A DNA stretch of 64,000 nucleotides from assembly GCA_944472135.2 (NCBI GenBank), contig OX235267.1, positions 38,657,312 through 38,721,311 of the forward strand, in the 5' to 3' direction. The position numbers were made by a program, and so were the translations under genes. Origin of the DNA: Trichobilharzia regenti. Lineage: Eukaryota; Platyhelminthes; Trematoda; Strigeidida; Schistosomatidae. The notes beneath the pieces were generated by a model, which did no database searches, was not told where the DNA came from, and saw nothing but the letters and a program-made list of their open reading frames with translations. Shown here in pieces: positions 10,970 through 21,732 of the stretch (position 1 is its first letter; every line of letters starts with the position of its first letter).

Positions 10970-12215
10970 AGGCAAAAAAAATGTATAGACAAACAGACGG
11001 TGTAGCAATGGGATGTGGATCACTAATATCCCCTATTGTAGCAGATGTATTTATGGATAGTTGGGAAAATATGGCTCTTAATACATTTAATCCTACTCCA
11101 AAAATATGCTGGAGATATACGGATGACACTTTCGGAAACAGTGTTGAAAACAGAACAGATCCCTAGCTTCTTGACACACACACACACACACATAAAATCA
11201 CTAGTAGAAGGAAGAAAATTCACAGTTGAATCGGAAAATTAACGTGGAGAATTAGCTCTAGTGTCAGATTGTAAAAGAAAACGAATAGAAGAAGGTCAGC
11301 TGCACACTAGTGTTTATAAAAAGCCAACGCATTCTGCTAATAGAGATATTTAGACTTTAAATCATCTCATCTGTTAACTGTTTATGAAGACAAGCTTGGT
11401 TAAGTGTCTAACAAACCGAACAATAGCACTAAGCAGTACAAAAAAGACCTGAATGATGAAATAAAACAGATAGAAGAAGCGTTGCTATTAAAATAAGTAT
11501 CCTATAAAATTCATTAAGAAGATCAGTAAGGCAAAAAGCAAAATAAAAATAATGGTAAAACTAGTAATGATAGCATAAAAAAGAGAGAATATAAGGCATC
11601 TACTGTTATCCCATATAAGGAGGGGACGTCTGAAACCCTACGTAGTAGGATTCTGAGTAAAGCAGGAATTAGAGTGGCATTTAAACCTACAAACTCACTC
11701 AGGCAGCGATAAGCTCTGTAGGTTAAAGGACAAACAAAATAATATAATTTACAAAATACCCTGGAATGACTGTGAGTTAAGTCAACTATATAGGTCAAGC
11801 TAGTAAGTCGGAGGTGATCAGATTGTCGAAACATAAGAATTTAGCTAAGGTAAGAATGGTTGACCCCGAGAAGATAGTAATTTAGAAAAAGACTCAGCGA
11901 TTGCACTGCATGCATTCACACACAACGACACAATGGGGTGGGAGAGAGTTTACATTCTAAGACGTAATATAAGTAGGTAGATGGAGAGAGAGTTGATTCC
12001 TGAATCTTTGTTCATCGAGTCTACACCCAACACATTCAATAAGAATGATTCGTCACTCGTACCGGAAATATGGAAAATACTACTACCAATCAAATCAAGC
12101 GATGGAAAATGATGGATTTACATAAACAAAGCTAGAAAGTTGTATGGTAGTGCCTTGATATGATTATCAGCAGCAATAAATTGTGCTCGAAACGTGGTCA
12201 TCAGTAAATATGACT
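10970..12215 (+). mobile_element. Penelope-like element, family B (copy B1): RT to endonuclease relic
   Basis: RT core at 10981-11166: TDGVAMGCGSLISPIVADVF, with the catalytic aspartate motif as RYTDD instead of the usual YADD/YVDD. Downstream in shifting frames come pieces of the RT thumb, a VIPYKEGTSET block before the endonuclease, and an ESLFIEST block close to the 3' end, ending AAATTGTGCTCGAAACG. Stops and frameshifts throughout. A (CA)n run at 11175-11190 expanded inside the RT. Relatives: 44820-46080 (+), 19110-19860 (-) and 2745-3312 (+). Element order is the normal PLE one (RT, linker, GIY-YIG endonuclease). Confidence 0.75.
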
Positions 12216-12834
12216 GTATAACAAACACCGTGAGACCTTATCAAAGCAAATTTTACCCATAATGGAATTATACTCTACGACAGTGCACAAGTTTTATTCT
12301 CATATCAGTAAGTAGAGGATTAGTTAAGAAAATGATGTTACACTAAAGTGTTATACAAAAAAGATGCACCAAATAGTTGAACTTGGAATTATACTCAAGG
12401 TAGAAGGAGGGGTTCAATGGTTTTTCTATGTTGAAAATTGTTGGTCAGTCGGTCACATGGTACACTAATGTACCCCATAGTGTGCTAGTTTAAGTTGAAT
12501 TACTTAGTTTGTCAGTTTGACGTGTTATGCATCATGAATTGATACTTCAGCAACTCTTGTTTTGTGGCGTTGCTGTCACTTAATACCTTCGATGAGGATT
12601 AGCAGGTTTTTGCATCCTACTAGGTAGCTTAAAAGTCCCTATTAGGTTACATAAAAATAAGAGGCATTCAGTGAAGAGAGTTACTCTTTTCTTTTTATAG
12701 CGATGTCATTCTTAGACTGTGTATTTTCACATGTATAAAAATACCTGCACAACAACCTAATTGGTGTCTTTAAAGACGTGTTATTGAAACCGTAAGCTTG
12801 AGATGACAATTACGTAATACAGAAGGCATTCTGT
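12216..12834. other. no gene recognised
   Basis: No open frame of coding quality, no element recognised and no strong repeat. Confidence 0.5.
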
Positions 12835-13325
12835 CTGTCTGTTTTCTACATAGAACTTTACACCGATATTCAGCAGTTCAAGTCGCCAAACTCCCATATA
12901 GCACACAAAGCAAGAGAAGAAAGTAGAAGAAATGCGAAACAGAGACAGTAGTCAGGGATATGAGACAAACAGAATAGTAATAACGAAGAAGAATATAGTT
13001 TCATTGGAAATTATAAGTCACAAGGAGTGGATGCATCTACGCCAGCCACTGAGAACGAAGAGTTTGAGCCATATCACCAATTGTTTCCAACCATTGGTTT
13101 TTACCATCCCGAGGACCCCAAACAGTCAGGAAGTCTACACCTCCCTACGTGGCTTAAACTAACTGTTGTAGATTTCATTGACTGGTGAGGCCATGTTTTG
13201 GTTTAACCATCGCTAGCTCTTTTCCAGTCTGACCTTATGTTAGCTAACATTGCCCATTGTCGAGGAAAGCGACGGATGTCTAGGCATACGTAACACATAT
13301 CCTAACCATCTCAGTTGATGTGGCG
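12835..13325 (-). mobile_element. non-LTR retroelement 3' end, RWLG-type (copy X3)
   Basis: Reverse-strand copy of the family at 2150-2715. It begins (3' end) with the complement of the GACA run and includes the same coding relic; the match to copy X1 is close over about 450 bp. No intact frame. Confidence 0.7.
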
Positions 13326-13524
13326 TGGATAGATTTCTTCTGTAATTATACAGACTTCAGGGTTTAACAAGTAGATTGATATAGCTTCTTCAATTTGAAG
13401 AAAAAAGTTTGATCTAATATCTTTTGACCGGACATACATATATATTCTGTAGATCAATCTGAAGTAAGTTTGTGAATTCGTTCATTTGATGGATAATCCC
13501 CCCTCCCCCATCCAATCATTAATG

Positions 13525-14995
13525 AAAACAAAACATATAGTTCAGCGAAGAGTCTCTTTCCGAGGATGAATTAATTTTCGTAGCTTTACAATTGCAAATA
13601 TATGTGTTATTTTGTATGTACGTGTACATTAAGTTTGTCAAACAAAAATACAATTGGTTATCGTTATTCGAACTAAACAGGTGAAATTAGTAAGTTCTGG
13701 ATAGAGTTATGTAATACAAAAAGAAAACAGGATGTTAATGAAACTGGTGTGGTAACAAAGGTGATGAGTTGTTACAAACAGTTGTTAAAAATGAGTTACG
13801 TAATGATGTGAACAGTTTGATGATTGAGTTTTACTCAGGATACACATAGGAACAAAGTAGAGAATACGAAATTACATAAGAGTTCTGAATGAATACAAAA
13901 ATTGTAAGCAATTAAAGGTACAGGTAAACAAAAAAGATTAAATCATCAAAAATCAACGGGGTTGTTACCATGATAATATAAATGGTTGAGTAATCCTCTA
14001 TTGTATGCACACCTCCGGTTTTTCTATGCGAATGGTCAGAGATCAGCGATACAAAGAAAAGGAAACCGTATTGCCTTTGATAGGTTATTCTTGACTCTGT
14101 AGATTACTTTGAAGCAGGAGGCGTTTGTTGAAATGGAATGACCAGTGTTAACCAGTTGTTCAATTATCTCACTCCTTGTAGCATCACTATTGCCTTTTCG
14201 ACACTATGCTAGATAGTGTTCTTGAATCTTCTTGGACAGGATGAGCGTCGAACGACCGATGTACTTGCACATAGAAGTGGTCAGATGCGGGATTTTGTCC
14301 TTGAGGCTTCTGCAGCGGGCGGTCGACTGAAGAACACTATTGTTAGCATTACTGCAAAGAATGTTCTTCACAGAGATGATGTGATCCTCTTTTTGAGAAT
14401 ATCGCTTGTTAAATCTCCCTTGAAATCCAAATTCATGTAGAGTTTCTTTTTAGGCGCAATTAAAGTTTCGTTTCTCCGAATTCTTGGTTTGATATTTTTG
14501 TCGATGAACTTATTGGGTATCCATTTTGGATGAAGACTTCGCTTCGAATATCTAATTCTGTTTTCATAACGTCGGGACTACAGATGTGTCGTATGCAGGT
14601 GGCAAGTGATTTAGTTAAATTCCGTTTTTGTTGAATGGGTACCCAGCTATAGAAGCTTGTTAGTTGACCATTCCAAGTAGGTTTTCTATGGATCAATTTT
14701 CTTAAGGTCTCGTCAGTTCTTGTTGTCAGTTCCACATGAAGAAAGGGAATTTTCGATTCGTTTTTCATTTCAAGAGTGGATTTTATTGCTGAATGGCAAC
14801 AGCTAAATATCTGCAGCTGTAGATTGTTGTTGTCACAAATAATGAATATGTCATCTGCGTATCTTTTATACAATCGTAAATTGTCGATGCTTGGCTTTGG
14901 TGGGCCTTTCTCAAGGCTGGCCACGATGCACTCTGATACTAGTGGATTCAGTGGAGATCCCATTGCAGTACCATCTTTTTGTTAATAAATGGTGT
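13525..14995 (-). mobile_element. Penelope-like element, family A (copy A3): RT, broken endonuclease, 3' UTR
   Basis: The most complete family A copy. The minus-strand ORF at 14963-14460 holds RT motifs in order: MGSPLNPLVS (motif B), RYADDIF with the catalytic YADD at residues 35-38, and the thumb region IHRKPTWNGQLTSFYSW...IRHICSPDVM...FIQNGYP. The endonuclease follows on the same strand at about 14440-13980 in broken frames, matching A1, and then the 3' UTR to 13525. Upstream of 14995 the RT is lost (5' truncation). Not functional: frameshifts separate RT and endonuclease. Confidence 0.8.
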
Positions 14996-15299
14996 TGTTG
15001 AAAGTGAATTGTTTGTTCTGTTGTGGTTAACTAATATTGCATATCAGACATGCAGCGGAAAGAAAGAAGGAGTTTATCTTGTTAATCTGAACAGTACCAT
15101 CACCGGTGAGTTCGGACTAATCATTCACCTCAGTAACCTCACTACATTTTTACAAGTGATAAATTGCCTTCTATTAGTAATCAATATGAATAATATTGAG
15201 CTATACCAGATTAATTATTGTGTTACTTAGAAAGGGCAAGTATTAACTGCTCTCACTTTTGTACTGTAGATGTTCCGAGATGTCATAACTTCGTAGTTT
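14996..15299. other. no gene recognised
   Basis: Unique-looking AT-rich sequence between the 5' end of PLE A3 and the LTR; one low-quality frame only. Confidence 0.4.
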
Positions 15300-15607
15300 T
15301 GTAACAGCAGAAGACAATGGCCAGGCAACAGATCGTTTTATTACGGAAATCAACACGTATTTATCTATATTTCCTGTACATTATCATAGCTTATTCAAGT
15401 AGACAAACGCAGTCTTCTGATTGGTTGTTTTCGAGTTCCTCGAAAAGTGGAGCCATCTATCTGCGAATCATATTTGCCCATGTTTAAGTCTGCTGTGATT
15501 GGTTGTTGAATCAGCCTTGTTCATATTTTCTCACGGCCAATATTAGTGACCTAGACATTGACGTAGATTAATGTCTACCAATTGGCTAGCAGCCTGCTCT
15601 CGCCACA
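15300..15607 (-). mobile_element. solo LTR (copy 2), 308 bp
   Basis: Same family as 2943-3258 and in the same orientation: sense starts TGTGGCGAGAGC and ends GCTGTTACA on the minus strand, with CCAAT-like boxes and an AT-rich TATA-like region. The flanking direct repeat is GTTT (15296-15299 and 15608-15611). No internal region on either side. Divergence from the other two copies is easily visible, so they are separate insertions. Confidence 0.85.
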
Positions 15608-15929
15608 GTTTCTCTACAATCGCTTTTTTACTATTAGCATTGTTCAAAATAATAAAATAAAATGTATGACAATTATTTAGTTACATAAAATGAAAGTACG
15701 TGTTAATAACCAATCATATTTAAGTAGGTCAAGTAGTCCATGGTAAGCAAAGGTCTATTGAGGTCTATTGTTTTTTGTAGAAACAGTAGTTCAGGCTACA
15801 TATGACTAATTCAAAGTGCTTCCATTGTCACCTTTCATAATAAGCCTGAATTCAGGTTATGCGAAATAGCTGAGAAGCAGTCATTAATATTGGTTTTGTG
15901 ATGACCAGACAGTGGATGATGATAGATTT
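15608..15929. other. no gene recognised
   Basis: AT-rich; no element or coding frame recognised. Confidence 0.4.
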
Positions 15930-16560
15930 ATGCTCAGATTAATTACATCTGGATTTGTTTTTTTCCATGTATCTTAATAACCACTCTGAATCATGTTCTT
16001 TTTGATGACATTCGAATAATTCTATTAATTCTACCGATATATGTGTCACTGAAACTGCTGGTGAACTGGTAAATACAGTGTTAAACAGAGTTCACAGTGT
16101 TCTGTCCTTTAGTAGTAGGTACAGGAATCTAAAGTGTTCAGCATGTAATGGAAAGAAATGTGGTGTAGAATGTGCGCTCGATAGATAACTGAAGGAAGCT
16201 TTTGAGCTGTCAACTAACTGCATGACTTGATCACCTATGAATCATAGCGTAATAAAGATTTCTTTTCTTCGGTATGAAAACTGTCTTTACAGGTGTGCGG
16301 GGTAGTCTTTCTTTACTGTGAAATACGACGAAGCTTTCAGGAGAACTTTTTTTATCTAATAAAAATGGATGTATATACTGCAGCTCATCCGTTAGGGTGT
16401 TTCTCGTGCAAGTTTTACAGGCCTCTGAATACAGGAATTTCACTAGAATTAATTTATACTGTATAGGAATAAAACTTCAGAAATGAAGATACTGTACACT
16501 CCATGTCTGTCTGTGAAATATCGATCGCTTAAATCGTTCCACCGTCCCTTCTAATCATTG
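15930..16560 (-). mobile_element. Penelope-like element relic: RT C-terminus and endonuclease start
   Basis: The minus-strand frame at 16443-16231 (KFLYSEACKTCTRNTLTDEL...) resembles the thumb/linker region of PLE reverse transcriptases. It is followed on the same strand (about 16090-15960) by a decayed VFTSSPAVSVTHISVELIEL reading that corresponds to the YxFTC...YIGR start of the GIY-YIG domain. Strongly degraded; the family is unclear. Confidence 0.5.
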
Positions 16561-16619
16561 AAATATCCAAGAAATTCAATTTGTCAAATCCAATTTTGTT
16601 GAATGATTATTATTTAAAT

Positions 16620-16724
16620 GTACTCACTTCGGTGGTGGATATACTAAAATTGGAACGATACAAAGAAGATTAGCATGACCCTTGCGCAGGGATAGCACGC
16701 AAAATCTTGAAGCGTTCCATATTT
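16620..16724 (+). pseudogene. U6 snRNA pseudogene
   Basis: Almost the whole U6 sequence is recognisable: the TTCGG 5' hairpin remnant, ATACTAAAATTGGAACGATA, the AGATTAGCATG block, GCGCAGGGATAGCACGCAAA and the end GAAGCGTTCCATATTT. Signs of a pseudogene: the near-invariant ACAGAGA box (U6:5' splice site pairing) reads ACAAAGA, the internal stem-loop region has changes (GATAGCACG), there is no T-run terminator (ATTTCTAGG follows), and no TATA box or proximal element is seen at the usual upstream distance. The 3' end runs directly into an SM-alpha-like unit. Confidence 0.85.
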
Positions 16725-16860
16725 CTAGGTCCCAGTTGCCTAGTGGTCTACGAGCTCGCCATGTAACCGGGAAGTACTGGGTTCAAACTTCGGTGGTTGC
16801 ATACTGCTGGATAGTCCCGAACTAGGACAGAACAACTGTGCAGTGCTCCCAGGGTTTTAT
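16725..16860 (+). mobile_element. SM-alpha-like SINE fused to the U6 pseudogene
   Basis: Begins GTCCCAGTTGCCTAGTGG (A-box region), then GGGTTCAAACTTC (B box, mutated) and a degenerate hammerhead: CTGGATAGTCCC...TAGGACAGAACAAC (about 16811-16836). It follows U6 without a spacer. Truncated at the 3' side near 16860, where the next unit begins. Confidence 0.75.
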
Positions 16861-16940
16861 TGCTCGCTGGTGGCTTAGAGGTAGGATGCTTGCCAACCAC
16901 GCTTTGTTGTCCGGGGTTCAACTCCCGGCTGACGAACTCA
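16861..16940 (+). mobile_element. tRNA-Gly-like SINE head
   Basis: Reads as a tRNA-like head: GGTGGCTTAGAGGTAGGATG (A-box region), CTTGCCAACCACG, then GGGGTTCAACTCCC (B box) and GGCTGACG. It resembles the better copy at 17045-17114. The SINE body is missing because the next SM-alpha-like unit follows at once. Confidence 0.65.
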
Positions 16941-17035
16941 GGTTCCCCCCAGTGGCTGAATGGTTTACAAGCTTGACTTGTAACCGGAAGATCCAGGGCT
17001 GGGAACTCACTGTTTGACGAAACAGCTGTCAGATA
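16941..17035 (+). mobile_element. SM-alpha-like SINE fragment
   Basis: CCCCAGTGGCTGAATGG (A box), CTTGTAACCGGAAGATCC, then a collapsed hammerhead where only TGACGAAACAGC remains. The tRNA-like B box and the CTGAAGAG strand are lost. Confidence 0.65.
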
Positions 17036-17280
17036 TTCTATAAAGTCGATGGTTCAGTGGTAGAACACTCGCCAACCATGCATGCGGTTCGGGGTTCGAA
17101 CCCAGGCCGACGCATTTCTTCACCTCACCTGGCCGGTAGTAAGCCTGGTAATGAGGGAAGGTTAGGCATAAGGCTAGCAACCTCCAGCCGGTAAAAATAA
17201 TAACCGCTGTTCCTGAAACTTCAAGACTGTCACTTGAAGCCCTATCTTCCACTAAGAAGGTCAAGGTATAATATTTATTT
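17036..17280 (+). mobile_element. tRNA-Gly-derived SINE
   Basis: 17045-17114 looks like a tRNA-Gly(GCC)-type sequence: GATGGTTCAGTGGTAGAAC (A box), CTCGCC, then GGGGTTCGAACCC (B box) and GGCCGACGCA. The loop region has diverged (CCAACCATGCATG), so no usable anticodon is evident. The body AATGAGGGAAGGTTAGGCAT recurs at 30240-30300, 30650-30720 (-) and 44090-44130. Known biology: many SINEs derive from tRNA genes and use the same internal pol III promoter. Confidence 0.75.
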
Positions 17281-17284
17281 TAAA

Positions 17285-17505
17285 AAATTTAAAATTAGTT
17301 AAATAGAGTAATGGAGTTTTCAAACGACTCACTGTTTTCATCAATAATAAGCGTATCATCCCCATAACTTCCATAAAGAGTAAAGTTTCCTAGAATACCT
17401 TCCATTTCTTTCCCCAATTTCGAAATACATACATCTGTTAACAGCGTATCCAAGAGGGCTTCCCATCTCAGTACCATCAATTTATTTGTAAGCTTCATCT
17501 TAGAA
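17285..17505 (-). mobile_element. Penelope-like element RT fragment, inverted (family C, copy C1 5' part)
   Basis: The minus-strand frame at 17498-17295 has RT motifs: a broken equivalent of the MGSPL motif B region and YGDDTLIIDE as the catalytic motif (Y-G-D-D). It faces away from the + strand endonuclease part starting at 17560, so the two halves of what is probably one insertion are head to head. Confidence 0.65.
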
Positions 17506-17559
17506 TAAGAATCTGATGTCTTCTCTACATATCAAGATAATATCTCTGATGTAGGTACC

Positions 17560-18470
17560 AGGTACAAATTTCAATTTTAACCTTGGATGAAAATAGTTAT
17601 CCAGACAAATTCATCAGGAAAACATACGACTAAGAAAGTTGAAAATGACTATTAGGCAATCGTTAAACAAGAAGCCTTTATACATGCATACAACTGCAAT
17701 TCAAAGGCTACATACACAGCGAAATAATGGCTAAGAAGTTAAGAAAATCACTTCACAGAACATTTAATCCTGGCAAACTACAAGTCTTATTTTCTACACA
17801 GTCAGTGGTGATTCCTCGATTGAAAGATGAAGTACCTAGACTAACTGGCCACTTCTCATTGTATCTACCAATTCAACTGCGCTCGCAGTGGAGTGAGTTA
17901 TATTGGCCGCTATCCTTATGACTTGATTTTTCGTGCCCTCTTGGTAATACCTACCTACCAGTATGGCTAAATAAAAGTATATTAAAAACCATCAATATTT
18001 CGATATCAGACCAACTGGTACCATCCGGCAACAAAGTCATTGTGGAGTATTTCATCATTATCTACCGGGTAACAAATAAATTGCCAACAACATCCAGGTA
18101 CCGCATACTCCAAACACCATAGGCTGTCAGGATTCTCCTGAAATAATTGATGCTCTGTGTGCGAAATAAACAAGTCTAGCCATTACTACTGTCCTCTCTG
18201 GCCTTCAGTGGAGACTATAAACTCATGCACTTGTATGATTATCTTTCTAATTTTCCCGTCTGATATGCAGTGTATATTGATTCTATTGAACTGCAGTCCA
18301 TTGATAATATTATTATTGATTTGATGTTATTTAAACAACATTAATGTTGATAATAACACTAATTCATTCATTCACTATTATGAACATACATGACTGTAGA
18401 AGCTGATGAAGAGCAGACTCATTAACCATTCATCTGACAATTCCAACTTTATTTTTTATCTACTTCAATG
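17560..18470 (+). mobile_element. Penelope-like element, family C (copy C1): linker, endonuclease, 3' UTR
   Basis: In shifting frames: a DENSYPDKFIRK piece (RT end), a FNPGKLQVLFST linker, a CIYQF-like lead to a decayed GIY-YIG core, then STRYRILQT- and LCVRNK-type endings. The 3' UTR runs to about 18470 and contains CTGATGAAGAGC at 18400-18411. The second copy is at 28196-29620, and the order of blocks is identical. Confidence 0.7.
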
Positions 18471-18694
18471 TGTTTGAGTAGTATGATTATCTAACCCAAA
18501 CTTTGCTCCGTGACAACGTCTTGCTTATCATTTACACTAAAATTGAGTTAACACTGTTTACTATTTCTAGACATAATATCAAAATTGATATTATCACACA
18601 TGCATCTTTCTTCATCAAAGTAGTACCATAAAATATTTGTCTATCATCTGTAGAGTCGAATTTCTCAGTAAACTGTAATTATATATTTGATATA

Positions 18695-19035
18695 AATCTG
18701 AGAAGAAGCTGTGGCTTACACGGCTAAACGTTCAGAAAAATCTTGTTATGAGTTATAAGATGATTAGTTTAATGAATGAGTTGTAATCAGGACAGAAGCA
18801 CATAGAAATGAAGGATAATATACAATTATGCAAGAGTTCTAAAGAAACGTAAGAGTTGTAATAATTTAGAAAAATGAACAAATGTTAAGACAGTAGAAAC
18901 CAACAAGGTTGTTACCATGGTAGTAGGGGTGGTTGAATAATTTCTATTGTATGCATAGCTCTAGTTTCTTTAACTGAATAGCTAAGGCTTTGTCACTGCA
19001 AATGATACGACAGCGTCGACATGTTATTCTTCCCT
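18695..19035 (-). mobile_element. Penelope-like element fragment, family A (3' UTR and endonuclease end)
   Basis: The minus strand matches the family A region 9480-9720: GTTGTTACCATG, the TTGTATGCATAGCTCT tract and the ACTGAATAGCTA block. Its left edge has a hairpin-bearing tail, GAAGCTGTGGCTTACACGGC (18708-18727), that recurs at 49517-49536. Confidence 0.6.
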
Positions 19036-19109
19036 TTTAATATATGTGTAAGACTTGGGAACTGTGGTAGTAATTAGTTCCATATTAGCTTGTTTATTAG
19101 ATATGTCAC

Positions 19110-19860
19110 ACAGTGAAGAAACAGTATTATTTACTGGAGGACGTTTCGAACAAAATTTCCTATTCATAACCATTTCACCAATTATAATTACACCACTTCA
19201 AAAATTGAGTTTTATAGTTTCCTTTGTTCTCTCCTATTTGTCGTCGTATGGTGAGTAGAATTTTCCAGATATCTGCATGGACACGTGTTGAATCCTTCCT
19301 AGTACAGGTGTTTGCAGTTGATTCGATAAACAAAGCTTCCATTATCGATCTATCCCTCCATTCACCCTGGTACATTAGATTTTGAAACTGTCATCCTATC
19401 CCATCATCCTATTGTATGGTTGTGTGTAGATGCATGTAGTGAGTGCTATAGCTGAGCTATTCTCCAGATTTCTTATCTTATTCAGGTCAATCAACCTAGA
19501 TTTCGCTAGGTTTATATGTTTGTCTAGTGTGACTACCCCTGTTCTACTAGTTTGACCTATGTATTTGACCTGACAGTCATTCCAGCAGGGCATTAGATAA
19601 ACTAAATTGTTTTGTTTTTCCCGGGGCCCCAACCAAACCTTTCTAATTGAGTTTGTGGTTGGTTTGAATGCCACCCACTTTTATTCCTGACTTGTTAAAA
19701 ATTCTGCGTAAGGTGGTTTCCGAGGTCCCTACCTTGTATGGAATTACTACTGATGATTTAAATTCCTTATTGTTGGTGTTGTCATTAACTGGCTCATGTT
19801 TGACTTGCATGTCGCCATTATTATTATTATCACCAGTATCATTATCCCCCCCCCGCCACA
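19110..19860 (-). mobile_element. Penelope-like element, family B: endonuclease and 3' tail
   Basis: On the minus strand: VVIPYKVGTSETTLRRIFNK (19643-19930 frame), then CQVKYIGQTSRTGVVTLDKH (19396-19674 frame; the GIY-YIG core as YIGQTSR), then IMEALFIESTANTC (19175-19375 frame), and the tail with TTCGAAACGTCC (near 19140). It matches copies B1 and B2 but is the least decayed family B endonuclease here. Frameshifts lie between the three frames. Its upstream edge abuts an oppositely oriented family A endonuclease. Confidence 0.75.
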
Positions 19861-20590
19861 GCTCTATCCTAGAACATTTGATCGAATATGGAGCTAGGTA
19901 TGTCGGCCGTACCCAGCGTTTGCTATCCAAACGAATCAGCGAACACTTGCCTTCATGGTTTTATAAAGGAGAAAGAAGATCCCCCCGCCACAGATCTATC
20001 CTAGAACACTTGATAGAATCAGGACACCAAGCAAACCCACAAAACAACTTCTCAGTTATCTACGTAGGAATCTTGCCAAAAGAGTACGAATTAAACTTCT
20101 TCAAACTGCAGAAGCAATGGCAATTCACACATTGAATCCTGAATTCTGCATACAAAAGATGTTTGTTCAGTCACTAAAGCTACAATGGTCCTGATCTGTC
20201 TTAACACCAAATACGTAATTTTGTCTTACCTCTTTCTTCTTTGTTTGTCTATTTCTTAATTGCATTATTTTCTACTCCCACCCTCTATTAAATCTCTACG
20301 CTCATGACAACTGTTGCTAACTCGATTTTCGTTTATTTTCAAGTGAATTCTACTCAGATTATTAACTTGACTCTCATTCATTTTTTCATTGAACCCTATC
20401 ATTATATATTTAATTTTTACATTTCCCTACATACTTTCTGACTAATTTATCAGGGTTATTATTAAGTGTAGATTACCGTGAAGGTGGGATGACTCATGTT
20501 GACAGGCTGTTTCATTATTGCACTCTCATCAACTGCATAAAGCCTGAAGAAATTTTTGGGTTTCCTTAAATATTGTAAACAAATCCATGA
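19845..20590 (+). mobile_element. Penelope-like element, family A: endonuclease with internal duplication, and 3' UTR
   Basis: The frame 19668-20135 contains RYVGRTQRLLSKRISEHLPS, the GIY-YIG motif, then SILEHLIESGH and the C-terminal part with YELNFFKLQK. A block CGCCACAG.TCTATCCTAGA occurs twice: at 19854, before the GIY-YIG core where it does not belong, and at 19985, in its normal place. The frame is otherwise open to the stop at 20133-20135. After the ORF the 3' UTR runs to about 20590. Confidence 0.75.
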
Positions 20591-20699
20591 ATGCAATGAT
20601 AAAAGAGTTAAGTAATAGGGACAAGAGGTGAACAAGATGGTGGGTAACTAATAAACTGAGTAACAGTCTACTGAGTTCAACTCAAATCATAGAAACTGG

Positions 20700-20995
20700 G
20701 AGGGGGGCAAGCCAAAGATTCCGTATCAAATTAATGAGAGAGAGAATAAAGACATCCAGTTATCATAGCAAAGAAAGACTGATAACAGCTTCTTTACAGA
20801 GATTGCTTCAACAAATGTAGGCAAAACTAAACTACTTTGCCCACTGGTAACCTTAAAGTATTTCGAGATGACCATCTCATGACTCGTATCGACAAGATGT
20901 CTGGAATGTCCCGATAACAAGCATTTGTTCCCATTGAGAAGTCGGTTAATTTGGCACATAATCTAGAAATCCGTACAAACTATGTAACTCTAACT
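20700..20995 (-). mobile_element. Penelope-like element endonuclease end, family D
   Basis: The minus-strand frame 20959-20726 reads with pieces LVDTSHEMVISKYFKV and LPTFVEAISVKK, equivalent to the HLVDTGHxVxxxKSFKI...LRFAEAIAIKR ending of family D (compare 23520-23690). Truncated on both sides. Confidence 0.65.
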
Positions 20996-21695
20996 GTATA
21001 ACGAATATGGTGATTTATATTGTATGCCTCTGAGTTAGTATTCATTGAACTGTCATGAATAAGACTGTTATGCATAGACAGACAATCTAATCAAAAAGAT
21101 GACGGAACCAAGACAATTTCTCATCTCAAGTGTATAATCACTGCATACAATCAGAAGATGTGTTCCCTAAATGAGACAATTATATTCTCTATCTAACTGA
21201 GAGACAGAGAGAGAGACCAGTGGTCAAATTCTTCTTTTAATTTTATTTAAATTTGTCTGAATATTCCAACATTCGCTTTAAATATACTTGTAACTCTGTG
21301 TGTGTGTGTGTGTGTTTGTGTCATCCGTTTGAGTATATAACATGCAAAACGAGGCATGTATACACTGACGCCAGCAGTTAACACACAGACGACAGAAAAA
21401 ACCAACCAACAGAGAAAATAAACTGCCTCCTGCTTATAATACTGTCATATTTTTTTATACAATGTTATCTCACAATTTCTATCTCTTATGTCAGACAGGT
21501 TTTCACATTTTGCAACTAGCCTGTTTCCTGCCTTACTTTGAACAGATTTATTTGTGAGTTGTACCGGTGTGCGCATAAACAGGTAGACTATGCATCTAGA
21601 CAAAACATCGCCGTAATTCATTTTTTACCTCGAGAGAGAGAGAGAGGGAGACTTAGATATCTGTTTGTCGAACTGATTTGGGAGTCTTTTGTTAA

Positions 21696-21732
<37 letters not shown>

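Noticed and set aside
16620..16724. Working U6 snRNA gene.
   Set aside because: Mutated ACAGAGA box, changes in the internal stem-loop region, no T-run terminator and no promoter elements at the usual upstream distance.
17045..17114. Functional tRNA-Gly gene.
   Set aside because: The anticodon arm has diverged, and the SINE body follows where a pol III terminator would be; the same head recurs in several SINE copies.
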